64,000 bases of DNA from Streptomyces bluensis (GCF_014650715.1 NZ_BMVM01000002.1:930001-994000); one strand, 5' to 3'; shown: positions 45,124-55,652, numbered from the stretch's first letter. Notes: generated by a model from the sequence alone, not told the origin. Translations and numbers: made by a program.

Positions 45124-46068
45124 CTACTGCTCTTGCGGTTGTCCGTCGGCGGGCGCCCCGGCGGACGGTGTGACGGTCACCGTCACGGTCGGTGTGGGCG
45201 TGGGCTTCGGCTTGTCCGGCAGGACGGTGTCACGGGGATCGCTGCGGGGCGCCTGGACCACGACACCGACGATGTCGAGCTTGGTGAAGCCGACGTACGG
45301 CCTGACGTAGATGGTGCGGGTGAGGTCACCGCCCGACGGATCGACCCGCGACACGACCCCCACCGGCACGCCCGGCACGAACGGCTTGTCGGCCTCCGAC
45401 CCGAAGGTGACGAGCCGGTCGCCCTTCTTCACCTTCGCCTTGCCGTTGAGGAGTTCGACGCGCAGCGGCCGGTCACCCTGCCCGGAGGCGAAGCCGAGCT
45501 CGTCGGTGGCCTCCATGCGCGTCCCCACGGTGAAGTCGGGGTCGCTGGCGAGCAGCACGGTGGCGGTGTTCGGTCCGACGGTGGTGACCCGTCCGACCAG
45601 CCCGTCGCCGTTCAGCACGGTCATGTCCCGCTTGATGCCGTCCTTGGACCCGATGTCGATGGTGACGGTCCATGAGAACCCCTGGGCGGCGCCGATGGCG
45701 ACGACCTCGGCGCCCTTGATGCCGTACTGGCCGCTCGCGGCGGTCTTCAGCATCTTGTCGAGCTGCCTGACGCGGCTTCGGTTGCGGTCGTCGCTGCCGA
45801 GTTCGGCCTTCAGCGCGGCGTTCTCCTTCTCCAGCGCGGCGAGCCGGTCGTGCCGTTCACCGGAGTCACGGATGGCGGAGACGGCGTTCCCGATGGGGTC
45901 GACGGCGGTCGACACCCCGTCCTCGATCGGGCCGAAGACCGTGGCCGCGGCCCGCCGGGCACCGTCGACCGGAGAGTCCTCCCCACCGCGGATGTCCACC
46001 GTGATCAGTGCGAACGCGATGGCGATCAGCAGCACCAGGAGCAGCCGGCTCTCTCGTGTGTCCCTCAC
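45124..46068 (-). CDS. mreC: Rod-shape-determining protein MreC
   Basis: A 314-residue protein starting at GTG 46068: TM helix at about 8-24, coiled coil at about 68-95 (RLAALEKENAALKAEL), and the MreC beta-barrel domain (VVAIGAAQGFSWTVTIDIGSKDGIKRDMTVLNGDGLVGRV). The C-terminus is a Pro/Thr-rich tail. It scaffolds PBP2/RodA outside the membrane. A hairpin and a tandem repeat separate it from mreB, so it probably has its own promoter as well. Confidence 0.97.
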   Translation of the reverse strand: MRDTRESRLLLVLLIAIAFALITVDIRGGEDSPVDGARRAAATVFGPIEDGVSTAVDPIGNAVSAIRDSGERHDRLAALEKENAALKAELGSDDRNRSRVRQLDKMLKTAASGQYGIKGAEVVAIGAAQGFSWTVTIDIGSKDGIKRDMTVLNGDGLVGRVTTVGPNTATVLLASDPDFTVGTRMEATDELGFASGQGDRPLRVELLNGKAKVKKGDRLVTFGSEADKPFVPGVPVGVVSRVDPSGGDLTRTIYVRPYVGFTKLDIVGVVVQAPRSDPRDTVLPDKPKPTPTPTVTVTVTPSAGAPADGQPQEQ

Positions 46069-46100
46069 GTGCGGCGGCCGTGCCCTTCCTTGTCGAATGG

Positions 46101-46140
46101 TCAGTTCGAATCAGTTCGAGTCGGTTCGAGTCAGTTGGAA
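46101..46140. repeat. Four tandem 10-bp repeats upstream of mreC
   Basis: tcagttcgaa, tcagttcgag, tcggttcgag and tcagttggaa follow each other without spacing, 33-72 bp before the mreC start. The 10-bp phase puts each copy on the same DNA face, as in regulator-binding iterons. Confidence 0.9.
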
Positions 46141-46212
46141 AGCTCACCAAGGGGGCCCGAGCGCGCGGGCACTCACGGGGTGCTATGGGGGAGCTTATGC
46201 CTCAATATCAAT

Positions 46213-46252
46213 GTTCCGCCGTACGAGAGGGGTTCGTCTCGTACGGCGGAAC
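46213..46252 (-). terminator. Strong hairpin between mreB and mreC
   Basis: gttccgccgtacgag pairs perfectly (15 bp) with ctcgtacggcggaac, with a 10-nt loop, 12 bp after the mreB stop. The sequence beyond it on the minus strand is AT-rich (attgatattga) rather than a T-run. Confidence 0.75.
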
Positions 46253-46264
46253 CGAAGCGTTACG

Positions 46265-47296
46265 TCATCTGCGCGGCTGGGCGTCGAGAACCTGCTGCAA
46301 CGCCTCGAACTCCTCGACGCACTTGCCGGAACCGAGCGCCACGCTGTCCAGCGGGTCCTCGGCGATATGGATCGGCATCCCGGTCTCCCGGCGCAGCCGC
46401 TCGTCCAGCCCGCGCAACAGCGCACCGCCGCCGGTCAGGACGATCCCCCGGTCCATGATGTCGCCGGAGAGCTCGGGCGGACACTTGTCGAGGGTGGTCT
46501 TGACGGCATCGACGATGGCGTTGACCGGCTCTTCGATGGCCTTCCGCACCTCCCCCGCGGAGATGACCACGGTCTTCGGCAGCCCGGAGACGAGGTCCCG
46601 GCCGCGGATTTCGGTGTGCTCGTCAGCGTCGAGGTCGTACGCAGAACCGATCGTGATCTTGATCTGTTCGGCCGTCCGCTCACCAAGAAGCAGCGAGTAC
46701 TCCTTCTTGATGTGCTGGATGATCGCGTTGTCCAGCTCGTCACCCGCCACGCGGATGGACTGCGCTGTGACGATCCCGCCGAGCGAGATGACCGCGACCT
46801 CCGTGGTGCCGCCGCCGATGTCCACCACCATGTTGCCCGTGGCCTCGTGGACCGGCAGGCCGGAGCCGATGGCCGCGGCCATGGGCTCCTCGATGATGTG
46901 GACCTGGCGGGCGCCGGCCTGGGAGGAGGCCTCGATGACGGCGCGGCGCTCGACACCGGTGATACCGGAGGGCACGCAGACGACGACCCGGGGCCGGGCC
47001 AGATACCTCCGCTTGTGGATCTTCAGGATGAAGTAACGGAGCATCCGCTCGGTGATCTCGAAGTCGGCGATGACGCCGTCCTTGAGCGGGCGCACGGCGA
47101 CGATGTTGCCGGGCGTCCGACCGATCATCTTCTTCGCTTCCGCGCCGACCGCGAGGATGCCACCGGTGTTGGTGTTGATCGCGACGACGGACGGCTCGTT
47201 GAGTACGATCCCGCGACCCCTGACGTACACCAGCGTGTTGGCGGTCCCGAGGTCGACAGCCATGTCACGGCCGATGAACGACATTGAGTTCCCCAT
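46265..47296 (-). CDS. mreB: Actin-like rod-shape protein MreB
   Basis: A 343-residue actin homologue: [15 protein letters not shown] (phosphate 1), [15 protein letters not shown] (phosphate 2) and [15 protein letters not shown] (adenosine motif). I chose ATG 47296 ([11 protein letters not shown]); MSFIGRD at 47284 also has a plausible GGGGA upstream. In Streptomyces MreB is dispensable for tip growth and needed for a sound spore wall. Confidence 0.97.
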   Translation of the reverse strand: MGNSMSFIGRDMAVDLGTANTLVYVRGRGIVLNEPSVVAINTNTGGILAVGAEAKKMIGRTPGNIVAVRPLKDGVIADFEITERMLRYFILKIHKRRYLARPRVVVCVPSGITGVERRAVIEASSQAGARQVHIIEEPMAAAIGSGLPVHEATGNMVVDIGGGTTEVAVISLGGIVTAQSIRVAGDELDNAIIQHIKKEYSLLLGERTAEQIKITIGSAYDLDADEHTEIRGRDLVSGLPKTVVISAGEVRKAIEEPVNAIVDAVKTTLDKCPPELSGDIMDRGIVLTGGGALLRGLDERLRRETGMPIHIAEDPLDSVALGSGKCVEEFEALQQVLDAQPRR

Positions 47297-47748
47297 CAGG
47301 ATTCGTCTGGCCTTCCCAAACTGGAGCACAAATGGCTTTTCGGGTCGGCGAAGTGGGTGCTGTGACGTGAAGGCTTACATCGTAGTCTCGCCCGCACGGA
47401 CACTGCGCGAGGGTCTTCGCCATTGTGGGCAGATGATGCGCCGTCTCGCTTGCGCAGACGGTCCATCGGGGGCACGCGTTCCCCCGATCGGCATGCATAT
47501 GCCGGAGGATCGGCGAATTTTCCGGGGAGTTGCCTGGTCAGCCGGGAGGTTGGGCTGACGGAGGATCAGAAAATCGGTGCTCGCGGTGTGGGCTGAACGG
47601 GTGGGCAGGGTGGGCGGAGTGGAGCCGCACCCCGCCCGTCCGGTGTTTGAGGACGAGGCCGTTCAGGCCGAGAGCGAGGGCCCGCGCGACCACCAACGGC
47701 CCGGACCCGCACACCGCAGGACCGGGCCGCCGCCGGAGGCGTCAGGCG
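47297..47748. other. Intergenic region between ndk and mreB
   Basis: 452 bp without a credible gene. It should hold the mreB promoter(s). It contains a G-rich stretch with gtgggc repeats (47600-47625) and the hairpin 3' of ndk. I saw no clear -10/-35 pair. Confidence 0.5.
47697..47729 (-). terminator. Hairpin downstream of ndk
   Basis: cggcccgg pairs with ccgggccg (8 bp), 20 bp past the ndk stop on the minus strand; there is no T-run. Confidence 0.5.
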
Positions 47749-48162
47749 TTACGCCCGGCCGGGGAAGAAGATCTTCACCTCGCGCTCGGCGGACTCCTCG
47801 GAGTCGGACGCGTGGATGAGGTTCTCGCGGACGATGACGCCGTAGTCGCCCCGGATCGACCCGGGCGCGGCGGCGATCGGGTCCGTCGGCCCGGCAAGCG
47901 CGCGCAGCCCCTCGATGACCCGCTCGCCCTCCACGATCAGCGCGACCACGGGCCCGGACGCCATGAACTCGACCAGCGGCTCGTAGAACGGCTTGCCCTT
48001 GTGCTCCCCGTAGTGCTGCTCCAGCGTGTCCTGGTCCAGCGTGCGCAGCTCCAGCGCCGTGATCCGCCACCCGGCCTTGCGCTCGATACGGCTGATGATC
48101 TCGCCGGTCAGCCCACGACGGACGGCGTCGGGCTTGAGGAGGACAAGGGTGCGCTGGCTCAC
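47749..48162 (-). CDS. ndk: Nucleoside diphosphate kinase
   Basis: 137 residues, the standard length. The catalytic histidine is H117 in ENLIHASDS; the common motif is NxIHGSDS, so Ala replaces Gly here. Exchanges gamma-phosphates among (d)NTPs. The N-terminus MSQRTLVLLKPDAVRRGL binds ATP. It lies downstream of folC and the DUF4233 gene. Confidence 0.99.
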   Translation of the reverse strand: MSQRTLVLLKPDAVRRGLTGEIISRIERKAGWRITALELRTLDQDTLEQHYGEHKGKPFYEPLVEFMASGPVVALIVEGERVIEGLRALAGPTDPIAAAPGSIRGDYGVIVRENLIHASDSEESAEREVKIFFPGRA

Positions 48163-48272
48163 GACGGTGACTCCTTCAATTTCACAAGTGTGCGGAGCTC
48201 AGAGGCTACAGGGCGCGCTCGATGGAGCGTCACACAGCGTCAGGGCGTCGCCAGAACATCGCCAGGACATCG

Positions 48273-48641
48273 TCAGGAAGCACCGGCGCCAGTGGACGCC
48301 TCCCCTGCCGCCGCCTGCGCGGCGAACCGCGCCTTCGCCTCGTCCACCTTCCGCCCGAAGTGGACGGACGCCCACCACAGCGCCGCGAAGATCGCCCCGA
48401 GGAAGAACATGACCGGGACGACGAAGCCGGAGGCGATCAGCGCGATCTGGAGCGCCCAGCCGAGCTGCACCCCACCGGGGCGCGTGATCAGCCCGCACAG
48501 CAGCACGCACAGTGCCATCGCGGCACCGCTGACCGTCCACACCGTGCTCATGGACAGGTCCGGGTCCTTCATCGCGACCAGCCCGGCGAACCCGATGACG
48601 AAGAACTCACCGATGAGCGTCGAGGAACACAACGTACGCAC
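48273..48641 (-). CDS. DUF4233 membrane protein
   Basis: 122 residues starting at GTG 48641, 5 bp after the folC stop, so the genes are coupled. Three to four TM helices fill residues 8-95 (EFFVIGFAGLVAMK, VWTVSGAAMALCVLLCGLI, ALIASGFVVPVMFFLGAIFAALWW), followed by a short polar tail. The folC-DUF4233-ndk order is conserved in actinobacteria; function unknown. Confidence 0.92.
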   Translation of the reverse strand: MRTLCSSTLIGEFFVIGFAGLVAMKDPDLSMSTVWTVSGAAMALCVLLCGLITRPGGVQLGWALQIALIASGFVVPVMFFLGAIFAALWWASVHFGRKVDEAKARFAAQAAAGEASTGAGAS

Positions 48642-48646
48642 GGGAC

Positions 48647-50167
48647 TCAGCCCCTCCCCAGCAGCAGTCGGGCCTCGCCCACGGTGATGACGGACCCGGT
48701 GACGAGGACACCACCGCCCGCGTACTCGCCCTCCTCCTCGGCGAGCGTGATCGCCGCTTCCAGGGCGTCGTCGAGCCGCGGCTCGACCTGGACGCGCTCG
48801 TCCCCGAACACCTCGACCGCGATCGCGGCCAGTTCGTCCGCGTCCATCGCGCGATGGCTGGAGTTCTGGGTGATCACGACCTCGGCGAAGATCGGCTCGA
48901 AGGCCTCCAGCAGCCCTCGCACGTTCTTGTCCCCGCTCGCGCCGACGACCCCGATCAGCCGGCTGAAGTCGAACACCTCGCTCACCGCGTCCGCCGTGGC
49001 GCGAGCGCCCGCCGGATTGTGGGCGGCGTCCAGCACGACCGTCGGGGAACGCCGTACGACCTCCAGGCGTCCGGGCGAGGCGACGGACGCGAACGCCTTG
49101 CGCACGGTGTCGATGTCGAGCGGCTCCGGCCGCTGCGAACCGACCCCGAAGAACGCCTCGACCGCCGCGAGCGCCACCGCCGCGTTGTGCGCCTGGTAGG
49201 CACCGTGCAGCGGCAGGAACACCTCTTCGTACTCCCCGCCGAGCCCGCGCAGCGTGAGGAGTTGTCCGCCGACCGCGACCTGCCGGCCGACGACCCCGAA
49301 CTCCAGGCCCTCGCGTGCCACGGTCGCGTCCACCTCGACGGCCTTCTTCAGCAGCACCTGCGCCGCGTCCACCGGCTGCTGGGCCAGGATCACCGTCGCG
49401 TCCTGCTTGACGATGCCCGCCTTCTCGCCGGCGATCTCACCGGGCGTGGTGCCGAGCCGGTCGGTGTGGTCGAGGTCGATCGGGGTCACGACGGCCACGT
49501 CGGCATCGATGACGTTGGTGGCGTCCCAGCTGCCGCCCATGCCCACCTCGACGACGGCCACGTCCACGGGCGCGTCCGCGAAGGCCGCGTACGCCATGCC
49601 CGTGAGCACCTCGAAGAAGGACAGCCGGAACTCCTGCCGGTCGTCCACCATCTCGATGTACGGCTTGATGTCCCGGTACGTCTCGACGAACCGCTCGGCC
49701 CCCATCGGGGCGCCGTCCAGGCTGATCCGCTCGGTGATCGACTGGACGTGCGGCGAGGTGTAGCGGCCGGTGCGCAGCTCGAAGGCGCCCAGCAGCGCCT
49801 CGATCATGCGGGCGGTGGACGTCTTGCCGTTGGTTCCCGTGATGTGGATCGAGGGGTACGACCGCTGCGGCTCCCCCAGTACGTCCATCAGCGCGGCGAT
49901 CCGCGAGACCGACGGCTCCAGCTTGGTCTCGCCCCAGCGCGTGGCCAGTTCCGCCTCGACCTCGCGCAGGGCCTTCTCGGCCTCGGGGTCGGCCGGCCGC
50001 GCGGGCACGTCGGCCCCCGGCGGCCCGCCCTGGGTGCGCAGGGTACGGCTGCCCGCCTCGATCACCGCGAGATCGGGGTCGCGACCCGTCTCAGCCGCGA
50101 TGATCTCCTCGAAGGAGTCGACGGGGTCGGGCTGCGCACTGCTGTCATGCGGAGGGAGGTCACTCAC
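48647..50167 (-). CDS. folC: Bifunctional folylpolyglutamate/dihydrofolate synthase
   Basis: A 506-residue protein, GTG 50167. The ATP-binding loop is HITGTNGKTSTARM (about 108-121), the omega-loop region contains SPHVQSITERI, and DAAHNPAG marks the C-terminal domain. It adds glutamate to folates. Residues 1-70 are a polar extension not in the enzyme core. It lies 139 bp downstream of valS, with a hairpin between. Confidence 0.96.
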   Translation of the reverse strand: MSDLPPHDSSAQPDPVDSFEEIIAAETGRDPDLAVIEAGSRTLRTQGGPPGADVPARPADPEAEKALREVEAELATRWGETKLEPSVSRIAALMDVLGEPQRSYPSIHITGTNGKTSTARMIEALLGAFELRTGRYTSPHVQSITERISLDGAPMGAERFVETYRDIKPYIEMVDDRQEFRLSFFEVLTGMAYAAFADAPVDVAVVEVGMGGSWDATNVIDADVAVVTPIDLDHTDRLGTTPGEIAGEKAGIVKQDATVILAQQPVDAAQVLLKKAVEVDATVAREGLEFGVVGRQVAVGGQLLTLRGLGGEYEEVFLPLHGAYQAHNAAVALAAVEAFFGVGSQRPEPLDIDTVRKAFASVASPGRLEVVRRSPTVVLDAAHNPAGARATADAVSEVFDFSRLIGVVGASGDKNVRGLLEAFEPIFAEVVITQNSSHRAMDADELAAIAVEVFGDERVQVEPRLDDALEAAITLAEEEGEYAGGGVLVTGSVITVGEARLLLGRG

Positions 50168-50192
50168 GAGGCCAGTCTACGTATACGTGACT

Positions 50193-50225
50193 GCGGGCCC
50201 GGCGCCTGTGTCGCACCGGGCCCGC
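50193..50225 (-). terminator. Hairpin between valS and folC
   Basis: gcgggcccgg pairs with ccgggcccgc (10 bp, 13-nt loop); no T-run follows. It may separate valS from folC transcription. Confidence 0.5.
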
Positions 50226-50306
50226 GGTCCTCCGCGTCGGCGGAGACGACTGAGCCGACCACTCCCTGTCCGGGCGGCCTCCGCGGCGGCGAAGACCCGT
50301 TGCGGA

Positions 50307-52931
50307 TCAGCCCGCCGGCAGCTTGGCCAGCTGGTTCTCGATCCGTGTGATGTCCTCCCCGGCCTTGGCCAGCCGCGTCCGGATCTTCTCCACGACCTGG
50401 TCCGGAGCCTTCGCGAGGAAGGCCTCGTTGCCCAGCTTGGCCTCGGCCTGCTGGCGCTCCTTCTGCGCGGCCGCGAGGTCCTTGGCGAGCCGCTTGCGCT
50501 CCGCCGCCACGTCGATCACTCCGGAGAGGTCCAGCGCGACCTCGGCGCCCGCCACCGGCAGTGTGGCCGTCGCCGAGAAGCCCTCGCCCTCCGGCTGGAG
50601 CCGGAGCAGCTGGCGGATGGCGGCCTCGTGCGGGGCGAGCGCGGTGCCGCCCAGCTCCAGGCGGGCCGGGACCCGCTGGCCGGGCTGGAGGCCCTGGTCG
50701 GCGCGGAAGCGGCGGACTTCGGTGATGACGGACTGGAGCGTCTCGATCTCCTTCTCCGCCGCCGCGTCCCGGAAGCCGCTGTCCTTGGGCCAGTCGGCGA
50801 TGACGACGGACTCGCCGCCCGTGAGTGTGGTCCAGAGGGTTTCCGTGACGAAGGGGACGACCGGGTGCAGCAGCTTCAGCGTGACGTCCAGCACCTCACC
50901 CAGGACCCGCTTGCTGACCTCGGCGGCCTCGCCGCCCGCCTGGAACGTCGTCTTGGACAGCTCGACGTACCAGTCGAAGACCTCGTCCCACGCGAAGTGG
51001 AACAGTGCGTCGGACAGCTTGGCGAACTGGAAGTCCTCGTAGAACGCGTCGACTTCGGCGACGACGGAGTTCAGCCGGGAGAGGATCCAGCGGTCGGTCG
51101 CCGACATCCTCGCCGCGTCCGGCAGCGGGCCCTCGACCGTCGCGCCGTTCATCAGCGCGAAGCGCGTGGCGTTCCAGATCTTGTTGGCGAAGTTGCGGGA
51201 GCCCTGGACCCAGTCCTCGCCGATCGGCACGTCGACACCGGGGTTGGCGCCGCGGGCGAGGGTGAACCTGAGCGCGTCGGAGCCGTACTTGTCCATCCAG
51301 TCCAGCGGGTTGACCGCGTTGCCGAAGGACTTCGACATCTTCTTGCCGAACTGGTCGCGGACCATGCCGTGCAGGGCGATGGTGTGGAACGGCGGGGTGC
51401 CGTCCATCGCGTACAGCCCGAACATCATCATCCGGGCGACCCAGAAGAAGAGGATGTCGTAGCCGGTGACCAGGACGGAGTTCGGGTAGAACTTCGCGAG
51501 CGACTCGGTCTGTTCGGGCCAGCCGAGGGTCGAGAAGGGCCACAGGCCGGAGGAGAACCAGGTGTCGAGGACGTCGGTGTCCTGATGCCAGCCCTCGCCG
51601 CTCGGCGGCTCCTCGTCGGGTCCGACGCAGACGACCTCGCCGTTCGGCCCGTACCAGACGGGGATGCGGTGGCCCCACCACAACTGCCGGGAAATGCACC
51701 AGTCGTGGAGGTTGTCGACCCAGTCGAAGTACCGCTTCTCCATCTCCTGCGGATGGATCCTGACGCGTCCGTCGCGGACGGCGTCACCCGCCGCCTTCGC
51801 CAGCGGGCCGACCTTGACCCACCACTGCAGGGACAGGCGCGGCTCGATGGTGGTCTTGCAGCGCGAGCAGTGGCCGACGGAGTGGACGTACGGCCGCTTC
51901 TCGGCGACGATCCGGCCCTCGGCGCGCAGCGCGGCGACGATGGCGGAGCGGGCTTCGAGCCGGTCCAGGCCCTGGAAGGGGCCGTGGGCGGTGATGACCG
52001 CGTGCTCGTCCATGACGGTGAGGGACGGCAGGTTGTGGCGCCGGCCGATCTCGAAGTCGTTCGGGTCGTGGGCCGGGGTGACCTTGACGGCGCCCGTGCC
52101 GAACTCGGGATCGACGTGCTCGTCGGCGACGACCGGGATGGAGCGGTCGGTCAGCGGCAGCCGGATGAGCTTGCCGACCAGGTGCTTGTACCGCTCGTCC
52201 TCGGGGTGAACGGCGACGGCCGTGTCACCGAGCATGGTCTCGGCACGGGTGGTGGCGACGACGATGGTGTCGTCCCCCTCGCCGTACTTCATCGAGACGA
52301 GCTCGCCGTCGTCGTCCTGGTACTCGACCTCGATGTCCGAGATGGCCGTCAGACAGCGCGGGCACCAGTTGATGATGCGCTCGGCACGGTAGATCAGCTC
52401 GTCTTCGTAGAGCCGCTTGAAGATGGTCTGGACGGCCTGGGACAGCCCCTCGTCCATGGTGAAGCGCTCGCGCGACCAGGCGACGCCGTCGCCGAGGCGG
52501 CGCATCTGCCCGCTGATCTGCCCGCCGGACTCGGCCTTCCACTGCCAGACGCGCTCGACGAAGGCCTCGCGGCCCAGATCGTGCCGGGACTTGCCCTCCT
52601 TGCCGAGCTCACGCTCCACGACGTTCTGCGTGGCGATGCCGGCGTGGTCCATGCCGGGCTGCCACAGCGTCTCGTAGCCCTGCATGCGCTTGCGGCGCGT
52701 GAGGGCGTCGATGAGGGTGTGCTCGAAGGCGTGCCCGAGGTGCAGGCTGCCGGTGACGTTCGGCGGCGGGATGACGACGGTGTACGGCGGCTTGTCGCTC
52801 TTCTCGTCCGCCTCGAAGTAACCCCGCTCCACCCAGCGCTCGTACAGCGGCCCTTCTACCTCGGCCGGCGCGTACTGGGTCGGCAGTTCGGTGCTGGGCG
52901 CTGTGGGCTGCTGCTGAGCGTTCTCGGTCAC
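50307..52931 (-). CDS. valS: Valyl-tRNA synthetase
   Basis: An 874-residue class Ia synthetase starting at GTG 52931. The HIGH motif reads HLGH (64-67, in [15 protein letters not shown]), KMSKS is at about 530 ([10 protein letters not shown]), the editing domain carries [15 protein letters not shown], and the C-terminal ValS coiled-coil arm is at about 810-870. There is no T-box or leader peptide in the 135 bp upstream that I can see. Confidence 0.98.
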   Translation of the reverse strand: MTENAQQQPTAPSTELPTQYAPAEVEGPLYERWVERGYFEADEKSDKPPYTVVIPPPNVTGSLHLGHAFEHTLIDALTRRKRMQGYETLWQPGMDHAGIATQNVVERELGKEGKSRHDLGREAFVERVWQWKAESGGQISGQMRRLGDGVAWSRERFTMDEGLSQAVQTIFKRLYEDELIYRAERIINWCPRCLTAISDIEVEYQDDDGELVSMKYGEGDDTIVVATTRAETMLGDTAVAVHPEDERYKHLVGKLIRLPLTDRSIPVVADEHVDPEFGTGAVKVTPAHDPNDFEIGRRHNLPSLTVMDEHAVITAHGPFQGLDRLEARSAIVAALRAEGRIVAEKRPYVHSVGHCSRCKTTIEPRLSLQWWVKVGPLAKAAGDAVRDGRVRIHPQEMEKRYFDWVDNLHDWCISRQLWWGHRIPVWYGPNGEVVCVGPDEEPPSGEGWHQDTDVLDTWFSSGLWPFSTLGWPEQTESLAKFYPNSVLVTGYDILFFWVARMMMFGLYAMDGTPPFHTIALHGMVRDQFGKKMSKSFGNAVNPLDWMDKYGSDALRFTLARGANPGVDVPIGEDWVQGSRNFANKIWNATRFALMNGATVEGPLPDAARMSATDRWILSRLNSVVAEVDAFYEDFQFAKLSDALFHFAWDEVFDWYVELSKTTFQAGGEAAEVSKRVLGEVLDVTLKLLHPVVPFVTETLWTTLTGGESVVIADWPKDSGFRDAAAEKEIETLQSVITEVRRFRADQGLQPGQRVPARLELGGTALAPHEAAIRQLLRLQPEGEGFSATATLPVAGAEVALDLSGVIDVAAERKRLAKDLAAAQKERQQAEAKLGNEAFLAKAPDQVVEKIRTRLAKAGEDITRIENQLAKLPAG

Positions 52932-53066
52932 GGGCTCAGTTTAGGGGTGTCACGGGGCAGTCCCGAAACGCGTTTGTTCTGTAACGGTACGCACCCCGGC
53001 GGACCGCGCGTTCCTGGTCTGGGCGAGGATGTCGGCGAAACATAAGTATCTGGAGGGGAACCCAGA

Positions 53067-54092
53067 ATGAGCTACAACCAGCCGGGCCCGTACGGCGGCC
53101 AGCCCCCGCAGCCGGGACAGCCCCCGCAGCCGGGTCCGTACGGCCAGCCGGGCCCCTACGGCCAGCCGCCGCAGGCGCCCCCCGCACAGCCCGGCTACGG
53201 CTACCCGCAGCAGGCGCCGCCACCGGCGCCGCCCGCACAGCCCGGCTACGGGTACCCCCAGCAGGCCCCCCAGGGCACACCCCCTGGTGTTCCGCCGCAG
53301 CAGCCGCCCTACGGCCAGCAGGCCCCGTACGGTCAGCAGCCCGCGTACGGTCAGCAGGCCCCGTACGGCCAGCAGCCCTACGGGGTTCCGCAGCCGCCGG
53401 CTCCCGGTGGCGGCAACAAGAAGACGGGCCTCGTCATCGGCGCGGTGGCCGTCGTGGCCGCGATCGCCGTGGGTGCGTACTTCGCGTTCGGCGGGAGCAG
53501 GGGCGGTGGCGGTTCGGACATCGCGGACGACGGGCCGCACAAGCTGACGACGCCGGAGACCGTGCTCACCGAGTACAAGAAGTCCTCCGACAGCGGCGGC
53601 GACGGCATGAGTTCGAGCGACCTGAAGAAGGCGGAGAGCTGGGGCATCACGAACCCCAAGGATGTCAGCGCCAGCTACGAGGCGGGCCAGGACAGCGGCA
53701 ACCCGCTGGCCGGGAAGATGATCACCTTCGGCGGCATCTACGGCGAGATCGAGGACCCGGAGAAGGCGGTCGACGGGTTCTTCACCCTGCAGAAGGCGGA
53801 CGCCGAGAAGGAAGGCGTCACCTTCGAGGGCAGCCCGCAGGCGTACACGCCGAGTTCGCTGGATGGCGCCGTCATGAAGTGCCAGACGGCCAAGGGCCAG
53901 GCGCCGACCGGGGGTGCGGCGGGCGGGCCGAGCGAGCTGAGCATCGTCTACTGCGTCTGGGCCGACCACAGCACGCTCGGGTTTGTGATGCCCATGGAGT
54001 ACTCGGACATCGCGGCGGGCAAGAGCGCGGACCCGGCCGAGACGGCGGAGACGGCCGCCAAGCTCCGTAAGGAAGTCCGCGTCAAGGCCTGA
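53067..54092 (+). CDS. Membrane protein with Pro/Gly/Tyr/Gln-rich N-terminal repeats
   Basis: 341 residues, ATG 53067 after GGAGGGG. Residues 1-115 repeat PYGQQ/PGYGYPQQ-type units, one TM helix lies at about 121-140 (GLVIGAVAVVAAIAVGAYFAF), and a folded external domain of about 200 residues with two cysteines follows. The architecture is common among Streptomyces envelope proteins; the external domain has no family I can name. Divergent from valS. Confidence 0.85.
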   Translation: MSYNQPGPYGGQPPQPGQPPQPGPYGQPGPYGQPPQAPPAQPGYGYPQQAPPPAPPAQPGYGYPQQAPQGTPPGVPPQQPPYGQQAPYGQQPAYGQQAPYGQQPYGVPQPPAPGGGNKKTGLVIGAVAVVAAIAVGAYFAFGGSRGGGGSDIADDGPHKLTTPETVLTEYKKSSDSGGDGMSSSDLKKAESWGITNPKDVSASYEAGQDSGNPLAGKMITFGGIYGEIEDPEKAVDGFFTLQKADAEKEGVTFEGSPQAYTPSSLDGAVMKCQTAKGQAPTGGAAGGPSELSIVYCVWADHSTLGFVMPMEYSDIAAGKSADPAETAETAAKLRKEVRVKA

Positions 54093-54170
54093 TCCCGCGG
54101 ACCGGCTGTTCACCTGAGAAGTTCAGCCGGGATGCTGCGTTGCTGTGATGCTGCGACGTTCAACTGCGAA

Positions 54171-54198
54171 GGGGCCCCGGTCGGTTGACCGGGGCCCC
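54171..54198. terminator. Bidirectional terminator between convergent genes
   Basis: ggggccccggtc, loop ggtt, gaccggggcccc: a perfect 12-bp stem between the stops at 54092 and 54220. Confidence 0.85.
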
Positions 54199-54219
54199 TC
54201 GCTGTCGCTCGCGCGGCGG

Positions 54220-55506
54220 TTACGCCGTCTTCTGCTCGCCCGAGCCGCGGCCGCGGGCGTCGCGCGGGATCAGCGTCGGGTTCACGTTCGACAGGACGAC
54301 GTCCGCCGTGATGACCACGCGGGCCACGTCCTTGCGGGACGGGACCTCGTACATGACCGCCTGGAGGACCTCCTCCATGATGGCGCGCAGGCCGCGGGCG
54401 CCGGTCTGGCGGAGGATGGCCTGGTCGGCGATGGCCTCCAGGGCCTCGCGCTCGAAGTCCAGCTCCACGCCGTCGAGTTCGAAGAGGCGCTGGTACTGCT
54501 TCACCAGCGCGTTGCGCGGCTCCACCAGGATCTGGAGGAGGGCCTTGCGGTCGAGGTTGTGGACCGAGGTGATGACGGGCAGACGGCCGATGAACTCGGG
54601 GATCATGCCGAACTTGACCAGGTCCTCGGGCATGACGTCCTCGAACTGGTCCTTGGATTCGAGCTCGCGCTTGGAGCGGATGGTCGCGCCGAAGCCGATG
54701 CCCTTCGCGCCCGCCCGGGACTCGATGATCTTCTCCAGACCGGCGAAGGCACCGCCCACGATGAACAGGACGTTCGTCGTGTCGATCTGGATGAACTCCT
54801 GGTGCGGGTGCTTGCGGCCGCCCTGGGGCGGGACGGAGGCCGTCGTGCCCTCAAGGATCTTCAGGAGGGCCTGCTGGACGCCCTCACCCGACACGTCCCG
54901 TGTGATCGACGGGTTCTCGCTCTTGCGGGCCACCTTGTCGATCTCGTCGATGTAGATGATCCCGGTCTCGGCCTTCTTGACATCGTAGTCGGCGGCCTGG
55001 ATGAGCTTCAGCAGGATGTTCTCGACGTCCTCGCCCACGTAGCCCGCCTCCGTGAGCGCCGTCGCGTCGGCGATGGCGAACGGGACGTTGAGCATCCGGG
55101 CGAGGGTCTGGGCCAGCAGGGTCTTGCCGGAGCCCGTGGGGCCGAGCAACAGGATGTTGGACTTCGCCAGTTCGATGGCGTCGTCACGGCCGTTCGCCCC
55201 GCCGTTCTCGCCGGCCTGAACGCGTTTGTAGTGGTTGTACACCGCGACCGAGAGGGCCTTCTTCGCGGCCTCCTGGCCGACGACGTACCCCTCCAGGAAC
55301 TCGTAGATCTCGCGGGGCTTCGGGAGCTCCTCCCAGCGGACCTCGCTGGTCTCCGCGAGCTCCTCCTCGATGATCTCGTTGCAGAGATCGATGCACTCGT
55401 CGCAGATGTACACACCGGGGCCTGCGATGAGCTTCTTGACCTGCTTCTGGCTCTTGCCGCAGAACGAGCACTTGAGCAGATCGCCGCCGTCACCGATGCG
55501 TGCCAC
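54220..55506 (-). CDS. clpX: ATP-dependent Clp protease ATPase subunit ClpX
   Basis: 428 residues from GTG 55506. Zinc-binding domain: C13, C16, C35 and C38 (CSFC...CDEC); Walker A GPTGSGKT at 122-129; Walker B IIYIDEID at about 184-191; the IGF loop (GIGFGA) for docking to ClpP. It unfolds substrates for ClpP1P2. A longer frame into clpP2 is not a real extension. The gene lies 173 bp downstream of clpP2. Confidence 0.98.
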   Translation of the reverse strand: MARIGDGGDLLKCSFCGKSQKQVKKLIAGPGVYICDECIDLCNEIIEEELAETSEVRWEELPKPREIYEFLEGYVVGQEAAKKALSVAVYNHYKRVQAGENGGANGRDDAIELAKSNILLLGPTGSGKTLLAQTLARMLNVPFAIADATALTEAGYVGEDVENILLKLIQAADYDVKKAETGIIYIDEIDKVARKSENPSITRDVSGEGVQQALLKILEGTTASVPPQGGRKHPHQEFIQIDTTNVLFIVGGAFAGLEKIIESRAGAKGIGFGATIRSKRELESKDQFEDVMPEDLVKFGMIPEFIGRLPVITSVHNLDRKALLQILVEPRNALVKQYQRLFELDGVELDFEREALEAIADQAILRQTGARGLRAIMEEVLQAVMYEVPSRKDVARVVITADVVLSNVNPTLIPRDARGRGSGEQKTA

Positions 55507-55604
55507 GGTGTGCTTCCCCTTCGCCTGGGAGACGCCTAGATCCAGCGGCTCCTGGTGCTGCCTTATGTCCGACGGTACCTTGCCGGGCCCCCCGTTCGGG
55601 CCCC

Positions 55605-55652
55605 CCTTGGCACGGTTCACTTTGACGTGCACCGTGCCAAACCGTGCCAAGG
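55605..55652. promoter_or_regulatory. 13-bp perfect inverted repeat between clpP2 and clpX
   Basis: ccttggcacggtt (55605-55617) and aaccgtgccaagg (55640-55652) are exact reverse complements. A third ccgtgccaa lies at 55632-55640, so the core ttggcacgg occurs three times in 48 bp. It could be a regulator site for clpX or an I-shaped terminator of clpP2. Confidence 0.6.

Noticed and set aside
49770..53045. 1091-codon plus-strand frame opposite valS and folC
   Set aside because: It mirrors the codon structure of valS and has no recognisable motif.
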